From Burkholderiales bacterium (lineage in GTDB: Bacteria > Pseudomonadota > Gammaproteobacteria > Burkholderiales > Burkholderiaceae_C): 64,000 nucleotides of DNA. The position numbers and the translations under genes are program-made. The notes beneath the pieces are model-generated. The model did not search any database. It was not told the origin of the DNA and worked only from the letters and a program-made list of their open reading frames with translations. The stretch lies in contig JAIOOS010000008.1 in the NCBI GenBank assembly GCA_021414305.1, forward strand, positions 1-64,000, given 5' to 3'. How positions within the stretch are numbered: the first letter of the stretch is position 1; every line of letters begins with the position of its first letter. Below are positions 53,584 to 61,867 of the stretch, one piece after another.

Positions 53584-55416
53584 TTGAAGCAATGGAATGT
53601 CGCGGCCGCATCCGGCCGCCGGAGGAGCCGGTTGCGCCTGGTGGCCTCGGCCCTGCTGCTGGCTTCGCTGTCGGTGGCCGCCGCCTCGGCCCGGGCCGCC
53701 TGCAAGCTCGAGCAGATGGAGATCCCGGTCCGCATCGTCGACCGGCGCCCGATCGCGACGCTGACGCTCAACGGCACCCCGATGCCGATGCTGGTGGACA
53801 GCGGCGCCTTCTTCAGCATGCTGAGCCCCTCGGCCGCCACGCAACTGAAGCTGCCGTTGCGCAACCTCCCCCCCAACCTGCGCATCGAGGGATACACCGG
53901 GCGGATCGAAGCCAAGCTGACCCGCGTGGAGAAGGTGGGGCTTCTCACCGCCGAGCTGTGGAACATCGAGTTCCTGGTCGGCGGCAACGAGCTGGGCGCC
54001 GGCATCATGGGGATCATGGGTCGCAACATCCTCTCTGCCGGGGACACCGAGTACGACCTGGCGCACGGCGTGGTGCGGCTGAGCTTCCCGAAGGGCGAAT
54101 GCGACAAGACCAGCTTCGCCTACTGGGCCGGCGAAGCCCCGGTGATCGTGGCGCCGCTGGACCGCGAGCAGCACCGCGAAGACTCGGCGATCCGCATGAG
54201 CGTCAGCATCAACGGCGTGCGGACGCAGGCCCTGCTGGATACCGGGGCGCCGCGGACCTCTCTGACGCTGAAGGCGGCCCGCCGCGCCGGCATCGAGGAG
54301 CGCGATCTGACGCCCAACGGCCGGTCCGGTGGCGCCGGCACGGGCCTGGTGAAGTCATGGACCGGCCGCGTGGCCCTGTTCGAGCTGGGCGGCGAGAAGA
54401 TCGCCGACAACCGGCTCGAGGTCGACGACACCGACAACACCGACCACGGCGTGCTGGTGGGGCTCGACTATTTCCTCTCGCATCGCATCTATGTCTCGCG
54501 CCTGCAGCGACAGGTCTACGTCACCTGGAACGGCAGCCCCATCTTCGCGCAGGGGAGCGAGACGCCGGGCACCTACGACGCCCGTTTCGCGGCACTGCCG
54601 CAGGACGTCGCCAAGGACGACCCCGACGCCCTGGCCCGCCGCGGCGCGGCCGCCATGGCCGCCGGCAACTACCCGCGCGCGCTCGAGGACCTGAATCGCG
54701 CCTGCGAGCTGGCGCCCGGCGTGGCGGAGTATTTCTTCGCGCGTGCGCGGGTGCATCTGGCGATGCGTCAGTCTCGTCCGGCGCTTGCCGACCTGGACGA
54801 GGCGCTGCGGCTCGATCCTGCGCTGGCCGATGCGCGCTACCGCCGCGCCCGGGTACGCTCGGGCCTCGGCGATCGCCCGGGCGCGCAGGCGGACCTGGCG
54901 CTGCTCGACGCCGCATTGCCACCGCCCGCCACGCTGCGCGCCGACATGGCGGAGATGTATGCCGGCTTCGGCCAGGCTTCCGAGGCGCTGCGCCAGTTCG
55001 ACCTCTGGATCGGCAGCCACCCGAAGGACGTGCGGCTGGCCGGCGTGCTGAACAGTCGCTGCTGGATGCGCGCGAGGCTGAACATCGACCTGCCGCTGGC
55101 GCTGGAGGATTGCAAGCAGGCCGTGGACAGGGACGGCGGCTCGGCGTCCTATCTCGACAGCCTGGGTTGGACCTACCTGCGCCTGGGCGACGGGGCGAAG
55201 TCGAAGACGGCCTTCGACGACGCCATCAAGCTTCAGGCCCTGCCTTTTTCGCTGTACGGCCGGGCGCTGGCGCACCTGTTGCTGAACGACCCGGCCGGCG
55301 GCGAACGCGACCTGGCGGCCGCGCGGAAGCTGAAGCCGCAGATCGACGAGGACGTGCGCAAGGAGGGGTTCGATTTTGCGCAAGCCGTGGAGCGGCTGAA
55401 GGTTCCCGGATCCTGA
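53584..55416 (+). CDS. Double retropepsin-like aspartyl protease with TPR domain
   Basis: The 610-residue exported protein has a signal peptide (about residues 1-39, ending ASARAA). Two retropepsin-like domains follow, with catalytic motifs LVDSGAFFSML (Asp72) and LLDTGAPRTSL (Asp219), then about six TPR-like helices (355-600; AGNYPRALEDLNRACELAPG, SYLDSLGWTYLRLGDGAKS). The DSG/DTG pair could form one pseudodimeric active site. The only reasonable start is TTG 53584 after a GGGGGGAC run. Divergent from the NrtA-like gene, 98 bp apart. The substrate is unknown. Confidence 0.86.
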   Translation: MKQWNVAAASGRRRSRLRLVASALLLASLSVAAASARAACKLEQMEIPVRIVDRRPIATLTLNGTPMPMLVDSGAFFSMLSPSAATQLKLPLRNLPPNLRIEGYTGRIEAKLTRVEKVGLLTAELWNIEFLVGGNELGAGIMGIMGRNILSAGDTEYDLAHGVVRLSFPKGECDKTSFAYWAGEAPVIVAPLDREQHREDSAIRMSVSINGVRTQALLDTGAPRTSLTLKAARRAGIEERDLTPNGRSGGAGTGLVKSWTGRVALFELGGEKIADNRLEVDDTDNTDHGVLVGLDYFLSHRIYVSRLQRQVYVTWNGSPIFAQGSETPGTYDARFAALPQDVAKDDPDALARRGAAAMAAGNYPRALEDLNRACELAPGVAEYFFARARVHLAMRQSRPALADLDEALRLDPALADARYRRARVRSGLGDRPGAQADLALLDAALPPPATLRADMAEMYAGFGQASEALRQFDLWIGSHPKDVRLAGVLNSRCWMRARLNIDLPLALEDCKQAVDRDGGSASYLDSLGWTYLRLGDGAKSKTAFDDAIKLQALPFSLYGRALAHLLLNDPAGGERDLAAARKLKPQIDEDVRKEGFDFAQAVERLKVPGS

Positions 55417-55422
55417 GGGTCC

Positions 55423-56037
55423 TCAGGACGCGCCCTCCGTTCCGCGCGCGCGCGGCGCCTGCAGGGGCTTCGCACGCAGGACCCCGCCGGCGCGCACGAA
55501 GTGGCCCGCGCCGAGGTGGTGGATGGTCTGCAGCTCGGCGTTGTCGTCGCTGAACGACCAGTGGCCGTTGCTGAAGATGCGCTCGTCGGCGGCGGCGGCC
55601 ACCACCTCGGCGAAGCAGGTGTCGTACGCGTCCTCGGCATGCGGCTCGCGGATCAGGCGGCATTCGAGCCAGGCGGCGCAGCCCGCTTCGATCAGCGGCA
55701 TGCCGAGCACCGGCCCCTGCGTGGCGACAATGCCGTGGCGGGCGAACTTGTCGACGGCGCGCCCGCTCTCGCCGCCGACGGCATAGGTCAGGTCGACGAG
55801 CGCGGTTCCCGGCAGGCAAATGCCGAAGGCGCCGCTGGCCACGACCAGCTCCCGGGTGAAGGTGTGCTTGTCGATCACGACGGCGATGCGTGGCGGCGTG
55901 AACTCGACCGGCATCGACCAGGCGGCGGCCATCACGTTGCGGCGGCCGCCAGCCGCGCTCGTCACCAGCACGGTCGGCCCGTGGTTGACGAGTCGACTCG
56001 CGTGCTCGAGCGCGACCGGACGAAAACGAGGAGTCAT
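55423..56037 (-). CDS. Flavin reductase-like FMN-binding protein
   Basis: The 204-residue protein matches the flavoredoxin/flavin reductase family: HGPTVLVTSAAGGRRNVMAA, SMPVEFTPPRIAVVIDKHTF and GAFGICLPGTALVDLTYAVG. It probably binds FMN as a dimer. The partner enzyme is unknown; the FAD monooxygenase at 56795 is on the same strand but is of the NAD(P)H-using class. Confidence 0.9.
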   Translation of the reverse strand: MTPRFRPVALEHASRLVNHGPTVLVTSAAGGRRNVMAAAWSMPVEFTPPRIAVVIDKHTFTRELVVASGAFGICLPGTALVDLTYAVGGESGRAVDKFARHGIVATQGPVLGMPLIEAGCAAWLECRLIREPHAEDAYDTCFAEVVAAAADERIFSNGHWSFSDDNAELQTIHHLGAGHFVRAGGVLRAKPLQAPRARGTEGAS

Positions 56038-56058
56038 GGCCCCTGCCGCCGGCGGTCG

Positions 56059-56298
56059 CTACGCCGACGCACCCGGCGTCGCTGCGGCGCAGCCCGCGCA
56101 GATGCAGGCGCGCCCGCGCGCCGCAAGCGGCACGCGCGCCAGCAGCTCATCACTGAACGACGCGGCGACGCACCAGCACGGCGAAGCGTTGCCGCCGTCG
56201 CCGGCCATCGCGCAGGCATTGCCAGACCCGCACAGCGGGCAGACGCTCGCCGGCACGTCGTTCGCCGCCGCGGACGCGAGCGATTCCTTGCCGCTCAC
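56059..56298 (-). CDS. Cysteine-rich CWC family protein
   Basis: The 79-residue protein has the CWC layout: VCPLCGSGNACAMAGDGG, then CWCVAASFSDELLARVPLAA and RACICAGCA. The eight Cys suggest two zinc or metal sites. The start is GTG 56298, overlapping the GNAT stop by four bases (GTGA). The function is unknown. Confidence 0.85.
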   Translation of the reverse strand: MSGKESLASAAANDVPASVCPLCGSGNACAMAGDGGNASPCWCVAASFSDELLARVPLAARGRACICAGCAAATPGASA

Positions 56299-56789
56299 GG
56301 CGAGGGCCCGAGCCGCGCCACCATCAGGTGATAGCTGTTGCGCAGCGCCCGCTTCTCGAAGCCGCAGCTCTCGTAGAGCGCGATCGCCGGGTTCTCCGGA
56401 TGCACCGTGAGCGCCACCTGCGCATGGCCGGCCGCCTTCGCCGCGGCCAGCGCGGCACGCATCAGGCTGCGGCCGTGCCCCTGCTGGCGGAATCGCGAAA
56501 AGAGGGCGATGCCGAGCTGCGGCGTCCGGATGTCGACGAAGGCCAGGCCCACCTCCTCGGGCATGAGGCGCATCCAGCAAGCGCCGATCGGCGCGACCTC
56601 GCCGGGCAGCTCGCCGACGACGCCGAGGTCGCCGGGCCGGCCCCAGTGCTCGGCGTAGATGCGCACGTTCTGGTCGAGCAGCACCTCGCGTGGCCTGAGC
56701 GGCGCCGGCGGCGGGTTCCACAGCGACACGTGCAGCCATTCCCAGAGCATCGCCTGGTCGGCGGGCACGAGCGGGCGGATCGCGAGCAC
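56295..56789 (-). CDS. GNAT family N-acetyltransferase
   Basis: The 164-residue acetyltransferase carries the acetyl-CoA motif RFRQQGHGRSLMRAALAAAK (R/Q-x-x-G-x-G/A) and the C-terminal VHPENPAIALYESCGFEKRA. The start is a GTG at 56789, 5 bases after the monooxygenase stop. The substrate is unknown. Confidence 0.9.
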   Translation of the reverse strand: MLAIRPLVPADQAMLWEWLHVSLWNPPPAPLRPREVLLDQNVRIYAEHWGRPGDLGVVGELPGEVAPIGACWMRLMPEEVGLAFVDIRTPQLGIALFSRFRQQGHGRSLMRAALAAAKAAGHAQVALTVHPENPAIALYESCGFEKRALRNSYHLMVARLGPSP

Positions 56790-56794
56790 GATGC

Positions 56795-58033
56795 TCAGGC
56801 CGCGGGCGAGCGCACGTGCTCGGGCCGCACGCCCATGCCGAGGAGGCGGGCGAACAGGCGCTGCAGCGCCGGCACCGCGGTCAGCACGCGCATCGGCAGC
56901 GGCACCTCGAGCGGCTCGCCGGCGTGGCTGCCCATCACCCGCACGAGCACGTTGTTCTGGATCGCGACCTGCATCGCCTGCGTCGCCTTGGTCGGCCAGA
57001 GGCGGCGCCGGTGCACGGCATCGAGGTCGTCCTCGGAGAGCGCGCCGCCGGCGCGCAGCTTGGCGGCGAGCAGGTTGGCCGTGGCGACGGCGTCCTGGAT
57101 CGCCAGGTTGATGCCGACGCCGCCCACCGGCGACATCGCATGCGCCGCGTCGCCGATGCAGAGCAGCCCCGGCTTCGACCAGTCGAGCAGCCGGTCGACC
57201 TTGACCGTGAGCAGCTTGACGTCGCTCCACGACCGCACGTCGCCGATGTGCGAGAGCAGCACCGGCGCCGTGGCGACGACCTGCTCGTGGAAGACCGCGA
57301 TGTCCTGCTTCTGCAGCGCCTCGGCGCCGCCCTTGGGAATGACGAAGGCGCATTGCCAGTAGTCGCCGCGATCAAGGGTGACGACGAAGTGCCCGGGGGC
57401 GACGCGAGCCAGCGCCGAGTCTTCGCTGCTCGGATCGCGGCCGACGCGAAACCAGAGCACGTCGATCGGTGCGCCGAGGTCCTCGACCGCCAGCCCGGCG
57501 GCGGCGCGCACGGTGGAATGCCGCCCGTCGCAGCCGATCGTGCAGTCGGCCAGGACCTCGAACTCGCCCTCGGGCGAGCTGCCGCGCACGCCGGCCACGC
57601 TGCCGTCCTCGGCGGTGAGAAGGCCGGTGACGTTGGCCTGCATGCGTACCGAGAATGCCGGCAGCTTCTTCGCCTCGCCGACCAGGAAGTCGAGGAAGTC
57701 CCACTGCGGCATCATGGCGATGAAGGCATAGCGCTCGGGCAGGCCGCTGAAATCGCCGAGCTGCACCCGCTCGCTGCCGAACACGCCGTTCAGGCTGCGC
57801 AGTCGCTGGTGCGGACGCTGCAGGAAAGCGTCGAGCAGGCCGAGCTCGTCCATGATGCGCAGGGTCGAGGGATGCACCGTGTCGCCGCGGAAGTCGCGCA
57901 GGAAGTCGGCGTGCTTCTCGAGCACGACCGTCTGCACGCCGGCGCGGGCGAGCAGGTAGCCGAGCATCATCCCGGCCGGACCGCCGCCGACGACGCAGCA
58001 ACGGGTGGAGGTGGTGATCGGTGCACTCGCCAT
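56795..58033 (-). CDS. FAD-dependent monooxygenase (UbiH/PHBH class)
   Basis: The 412-residue flavoprotein hydroxylase has GGGPAGMMLGYLLARAGVQ (dinucleotide fold), the GD motif LLCIGDAAHAMSPVGGVGIN and DG in CTIGCDGRHSTVRAAAG (all diagnostic for class A aromatic-ring hydroxylases). The substrate cannot be told. It is first in a leftward run with GNAT and CWC genes. Confidence 0.93.
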   Translation of the reverse strand: MASAPITTSTRCCVVGGGPAGMMLGYLLARAGVQTVVLEKHADFLRDFRGDTVHPSTLRIMDELGLLDAFLQRPHQRLRSLNGVFGSERVQLGDFSGLPERYAFIAMMPQWDFLDFLVGEAKKLPAFSVRMQANVTGLLTAEDGSVAGVRGSSPEGEFEVLADCTIGCDGRHSTVRAAAGLAVEDLGAPIDVLWFRVGRDPSSEDSALARVAPGHFVVTLDRGDYWQCAFVIPKGGAEALQKQDIAVFHEQVVATAPVLLSHIGDVRSWSDVKLLTVKVDRLLDWSKPGLLCIGDAAHAMSPVGGVGINLAIQDAVATANLLAAKLRAGGALSEDDLDAVHRRRLWPTKATQAMQVAIQNNVLVRVMGSHAGEPLEVPLPMRVLTAVPALQRLFARLLGMGVRPEHVRSPAA

Positions 58034-58054
58034 GTCGCTACTCCTGGATCCGCA

Positions 58055-58357
58055 TCACTCCTCGGGCCGGCGCCGGAGCGATTCGAGGAACGCGGCGTGC
58101 GCCGCGAGATCGACCGGCCGGTGCCGGACGACGGTGCCGGCCGGGTACTTGCCGAGCCAGTTGTCGCCCTTGAGGTTCAGCGCCGGCCGCACCGGCCGCG
58201 GCACGAAGCCGCCGCCGCAGTTGGGGCACACGCCCTGAAGCAGATCCTCGACGCAGGCGCGGCAGAAGGTGCATTCGAAGCTGCAGATGCGCGCCTCGGC
58301 CGCGTCGGGCGCGAGCGCGACGTTGCAGTGTTCGCACGTGGGGCGAAGGTCGAGCAT
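58055..58357 (-). CDS. DUF1272 zinc-ribbon-like protein
   Basis: The 100-residue protein has the DUF1272 pattern MLDLRPTCEHCNVALAPDA, then ICSFECTFCRACVEDLL and GVCPNCGGGFVPRP; eight Cys form paired CxxC sites that likely bind zinc. A C-terminal tail of about 40 residues (DLAAHAAFLESLRRRPEE) is beyond the usual domain. The function is unknown. Confidence 0.9.
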   Translation of the reverse strand: MLDLRPTCEHCNVALAPDAAEARICSFECTFCRACVEDLLQGVCPNCGGGFVPRPVRPALNLKGDNWLGKYPAGTVVRHRPVDLAAHAAFLESLRRRPEE

Positions 58358-58388
58358 GGCGAAAGCGTAGCAGGGGCTGCGCGCCCGG

Positions 58389-58658
58389 TCACCTGCCCTT
58401 CTGCTTGCCCACCTTGCGCCAGTAGTCGAACTCGTCTTCGTGGAACTCGATATCGAGCTCCATCACGCGCGCCTGCAACCGCTCCTGTACGTCGGCGACG
58501 GCCTTGTTGTAGACCAGCGGGCCGATCTCGTCGAGGAAGAAGCCGAGCAGCGCGGCGGCGGCGATGTTGCCGATCTTCTCTTCCATGTTCTCCTGGAAGT
58601 AGCGCTCGATCGAGGCGACCGCGAGCTTGCGCGCCTCCTTGGGGATCTCGATCGTCAT
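58389..58658 (-). CDS. DUF2164 family protein
   Basis: The 89-residue protein (MTIEIPKEARKLAVASIERY; NIAAAALLGFFLDEIGPLVYN; VMELDIEFHEDEFDYWRKV) matches the small helical DUF2164 family. The function is unknown. It is upstream of the DUF1272 gene on the same strand. Confidence 0.9.
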   Translation of the reverse strand: MTIEIPKEARKLAVASIERYFQENMEEKIGNIAAAALLGFFLDEIGPLVYNKAVADVQERLQARVMELDIEFHEDEFDYWRKVGKQKGR

Positions 58659-58694
58659 GGACTTGTCCTCCGGGTCCGGGGCGGATTCTGCGGC

Positions 58695-59261
58695 TCAGCC
58701 GGCGCGCAGCGGCTTGCTGAGAAAGGGCGAGCCGGCGAGGGCGAAGCGCCAGGGCAGGTCCTTCGCCTTGCTGAGGCCGATGCGCGTGCCCGAGGCGACC
58801 CGGCCCAGGTCGTCTTCGGCCCGCGGCACGAGGCGAAAGGGCTTGCGGTCGAGGCGCAAGGCGTTCAGCGCGTGGGTCACGCCGAGCGCCTGGCCGAGCC
58901 GGCCCGGGCCGCTGCACAGCAGGCGCAGGTCGTCGAGGCCGCGGCGCTCGCGCATCAGGTCGATGCCGCGGGTCGGCTCCAGGGCGCGGATCAGCACCCC
59001 CGCGCCATGCCCGGCCGGCATGCAGACGAAGTTGAGGCACCAGTGCAGGCCGTAGGAGCGGTAGACGTAGGCGCGGCCCGGAGCGCCGAACATCACGGCG
59101 TTGCGCGGCGTCACGCCGCTGAAGCTGTGCGACGCCGGGTCGCTTTCGTCGTAGGCCTCGGTCTCGACGATGCGGCCGCCGACGCCGTCGATGAACACGC
59201 TCGCGCCGATCAGGTTGCGGGCGACCTCGATGGACGAGGCGTGGAAGTCGATGCGGGCCAT
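58695..59261 (-). CDS. 3-methyladenine DNA glycosylase (AAG/MPG family)
   Basis: The 188-residue base-excision repair enzyme removes alkylated purines. Family signatures: GGRIVETEAYDESDPASHSF, PGRAYVYRSYGLHWCLNFVC and RGLDDLRLLCSGPGRLGQAL. The catalytic Glu of AAG (in VETEAY) is present. The start ATG 59261 follows the family N-terminus; the 61-bp divergent gap to psd holds a possible -10 box (TAGAAT). Confidence 0.94.
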   Translation of the reverse strand: MARIDFHASSIEVARNLIGASVFIDGVGGRIVETEAYDESDPASHSFSGVTPRNAVMFGAPGRAYVYRSYGLHWCLNFVCMPAGHGAGVLIRALEPTRGIDLMRERRGLDDLRLLCSGPGRLGQALGVTHALNALRLDRKPFRLVPRAEDDLGRVASGTRIGLSKAKDLPWRFALAGSPFLSKPLRAG

Positions 59262-59322
59262 CGGCCCGAGGATAGCGAGGGGCGTCGATAGAATTCGCGC
59301 CTTCCCCGCGCTTCCTCTCCCC

Positions 59323-60195
59323 GTGTCCGATCGCCGCAAGGTCCTGCCGCAATACGTGTTGCCCAAGCGCGGCCTGACCCGCTTCGCCGGCCGCGTGGCC
59401 TCGCGCGAGCGCGGCGCGACGACGACCCGGCTGGTGCGCTGGTTCGTGCGCAAGTACGGCGTCGACATGGGCGAGGCGGCGAACCCCGACATCGCCGCCT
59501 ATGCGAGCTTCAACGACTTCTTCACCCGGGCCCTGAAGGAAGGCGCGCGGCCGCTCGCCGAGGCCGCGCTGGTCTGTCCGGTCGACGGCACGATCAGCCA
59601 GTTCGGCGCGATCGAGCAGGACCAGATCCTGCAGGCCAAGGGCCACCGCTACTCGACGACGGCGCTGGTCGGCGGCGACCGCACGCTGGCCGAGCGCTTC
59701 CACGACGGCAACTTCGCCACGCTCTACCTCAGCCCCAAGGACTACCACCGCATCCACATGCCGTGCGACGGCGTGCTGACGCGGATGATCGACGTGCCCG
59801 GCGCCTTCTTCTCGGTCAATCCGACGACCGCGCGCGGCGTTCCCGGCCTGTTCGCGCGCAACGAGCGGGTGGTCTGCGTGTTCGACTCGAAGGCGGTCGG
59901 CCGCTTCGTCCTCGTGCTCGTCGGCGCCACCATCGTCGGCAGCATGGCGACGGTCTGGCACGGCGTCGTCAACCCGCCGCGCGTGCGCCGGGTGCGCGAA
60001 TGGAACTACGCCGAGGGCCAGGTCACGTTGAAGCAGGGCGAGGAGATGGGCCGCTTCCTGCTCGGCTCGACGGTGGTGATGCTGTTCGGCAAGGAGGCGA
60101 AGCTCGCCTTCAATCCGCTGTGGGAACCGGGACGGACGATCCGACTCGGCGAAGCGATGGCGAGCACGTCGGCGCAACCTGTGACCTCCGCCTGA
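59323..60195 (+). CDS. psd: Phosphatidylserine decarboxylase
   Basis: The 290-residue proenzyme converts phosphatidylserine to phosphatidylethanolamine at the inner membrane. The autocleavage motif LGST (in RFLLGSTVVMLF) lies near residue 248, where Ser becomes the pyruvoyl group. Other signatures: DFFTRALKEGARPLAE, LSPKDYHRIHMPCDG and VGATIVGSMATVWHG. GTG 59323 gives the usual length (family about 280-300). Confidence 0.95.
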   Translation: MSDRRKVLPQYVLPKRGLTRFAGRVASRERGATTTRLVRWFVRKYGVDMGEAANPDIAAYASFNDFFTRALKEGARPLAEAALVCPVDGTISQFGAIEQDQILQAKGHRYSTTALVGGDRTLAERFHDGNFATLYLSPKDYHRIHMPCDGVLTRMIDVPGAFFSVNPTTARGVPGLFARNERVVCVFDSKAVGRFVLVLVGATIVGSMATVWHGVVNPPRVRRVREWNYAEGQVTLKQGEEMGRFLLGSTVVMLFGKEAKLAFNPLWEPGRTIRLGEAMASTSAQPVTSA

Positions 60196-60208
60196 GGCCC
60201 GACCCGCG

Positions 60209-61123
60209 ATGCGCGCTGTCTTCGTCGATGCCAATCCTGCGCTTCGCGCGATCGCCGAGCGCCTCGGCCCCTCGTTGCCCGGGCTGGCGCTCTCGTTCGG
60301 CCATCCCGGCATCCTGCCCGCCGCTCTCCCCGAGGCCCTGGCCGGCGCGCAGATCGCCGTCGTTGACCACACCGCCTTCCCGATCGAGATCGCCCGTCGC
60401 TGCCCCGGACTCACCGATGTCGTGTTCCTCGGCACCGGCGCGCGCAGCTACATGGACCCGGAGGCGCTCGCCGCGCTCGGCATCACGGTGCACATCATCA
60501 AGGGCTACGGCGACACCGCCGTCGCCGAGTGCACGATCGGCCTGCTGTTCGCCGCGGCGCGCGGCTTCGCGGCGATGGACCGCGGCATGCGCGGCGGCGA
60601 GTGGCTGCGCACCGAAGGCGCGCAGCTCGGCGGCAAGACGCTCGGCCTGGTCGGCTTCGGCGGCATCGCCGCCGAAGTGGCGCGCATGGCCGCAGGCATC
60701 GGCATGAAGGTGCTGGCCTGGAACCGCACGCCGAAGGCCCACGACAGCGTCGAGTTCGTGGCGATCGAGCGCCTGCTCGCCGAGAGCGACGCGGTCTCGA
60801 TGCATTTGCTGCTGAACGACGAGACGCGTGGGTTCCTGTCATGCCAGCGCATCGCGGCGATGCGGCGCGGCGCGCTGCTCGTCAACACCGCCCGGGGCGC
60901 GCTCGTCGACGAAGCCGCGATGATCGAAGCGCTCCGATCGGGGCAGCTCGGCCACGCCGCCCTCGACGTGTTCGAGGTCGAGCCGCTGCCCGCGGGCCAT
61001 GTGCTGACGACGCTCGCCAACGTCACGCTCTCCGCCCACTCCGGCTTTCGCACCCCGGAAGCGAACCAGCGGCTGATCGAGGCGGCGTTCGCGCACTGCC
61101 GGCGCATCACGGGCGCGAGCTGA
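60209..61123 (+). CDS. D-2-hydroxyacid dehydrogenase-like NAD-dependent protein
   Basis: The 304-residue protein has an NAD fold with LGLVGFGGIAAEVARMAAG, the catalytic Arg in LLVNTARGALVDEAAM, a Glu in ALDVFEVEPLP and His in LSAHSGFRTPEA. It fits the SerA/GhrA/formate dehydrogenase superfamily. The substrate is unknown. It follows psd by 13 bases. Confidence 0.92.
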   Translation: MRAVFVDANPALRAIAERLGPSLPGLALSFGHPGILPAALPEALAGAQIAVVDHTAFPIEIARRCPGLTDVVFLGTGARSYMDPEALAALGITVHIIKGYGDTAVAECTIGLLFAAARGFAAMDRGMRGGEWLRTEGAQLGGKTLGLVGFGGIAAEVARMAAGIGMKVLAWNRTPKAHDSVEFVAIERLLAESDAVSMHLLLNDETRGFLSCQRIAAMRRGALLVNTARGALVDEAAMIEALRSGQLGHAALDVFEVEPLPAGHVLTTLANVTLSAHSGFRTPEANQRLIEAAFAHCRRITGAS

Positions 61124-61129
61124 GTCGGC

Positions 61130-61867
61130 CTAGAACTCGTATTTCAGGCGCATCGAGAACATGTCGCTGCGCTGGCCGTAGGTCTTGCCGAACAGGTACG
61201 ACATCTGCCAGCCGAACGTGCCGGGTCCGCCGGGAATCGAGCCGAACAGCGCCGGGCCGGCGCGATGCGACTGCTGCTCGTGCGGCAGCCAGTCGTCCCA
61301 GGGCCCGAGCTCGCCGAAGCCCTGCGCGCCCACGTGCAGCCAGCGCGTCCAGCGGTAGCGCAGTTGCCACTGGTACCTCAGCTCGGTCGGATTCGAGGCG
61401 ATCGCGCCCATCGGGTGATCGAGGAAGACGTTGAAGTTGACCTGGGTGCGGCCGATGTCGGTCTGCAGCACCGGGCCGATCTCCAGCACATAGCCCGAGG
61501 CCGGATGCTGCGGCCGGACGAGCTGCGTGTGGATCGCGAAGTCGAACGGATACTGGCCCTGGGTCAGCAGGTAATCGTTCTGCCAGTTGAGCGTCTCCAG
61601 CTTCTGCGACGAGAGGTCCGACCCGCCGACGTAGCTCAGGAGCAGCTCGCTGTACCACTGGCCGGTGATGTTCCAGCCGAAGCCGACCTCGGGCCAGGTG
61701 ACGACGGGGCGGTCGGGGAACTTTACCGTCCAGTAGCGGAAGTCGGCCGTGCGGATGCCCGGGTTGTCGTAGACGGTGACGACGTAGTAGCCCGGAGCCG
61801 CCGCGACGGCGCCGCCGGCGAACGCGAGTGCCGCGGCGAGGGTGCGGGCGAGGCGCAGCCAGCGCAT
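61130..61867 (-). CDS. Putative outer membrane beta-barrel protein
   Basis: The 245-residue protein has a signal peptide (ending VAAA-P) and alternating aromatic/polar strands (YVVTVYDNPGIRTADFRYW, FGWNITGQWYSELLLSYVGG, YQWQLRYRWTRWLHVGAQGF), ending LKYEF with terminal Phe, as in BAM-inserted porins. It is not a clear member of a named family. Its start overlaps the stop of the GGDEF-EAL gene by one base, so the two are translationally linked. Confidence 0.85.
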   Translation of the reverse strand: MRWLRLARTLAAALAFAGGAVAAAPGYYVVTVYDNPGIRTADFRYWTVKFPDRPVVTWPEVGFGWNITGQWYSELLLSYVGGSDLSSQKLETLNWQNDYLLTQGQYPFDFAIHTQLVRPQHPASGYVLEIGPVLQTDIGRTQVNFNVFLDHPMGAIASNPTELRYQWQLRYRWTRWLHVGAQGFGELGPWDDWLPHEQQSHRAGPALFGSIPGGPGTFGWQMSYLFGKTYGQRSDMFSMRLKYEF

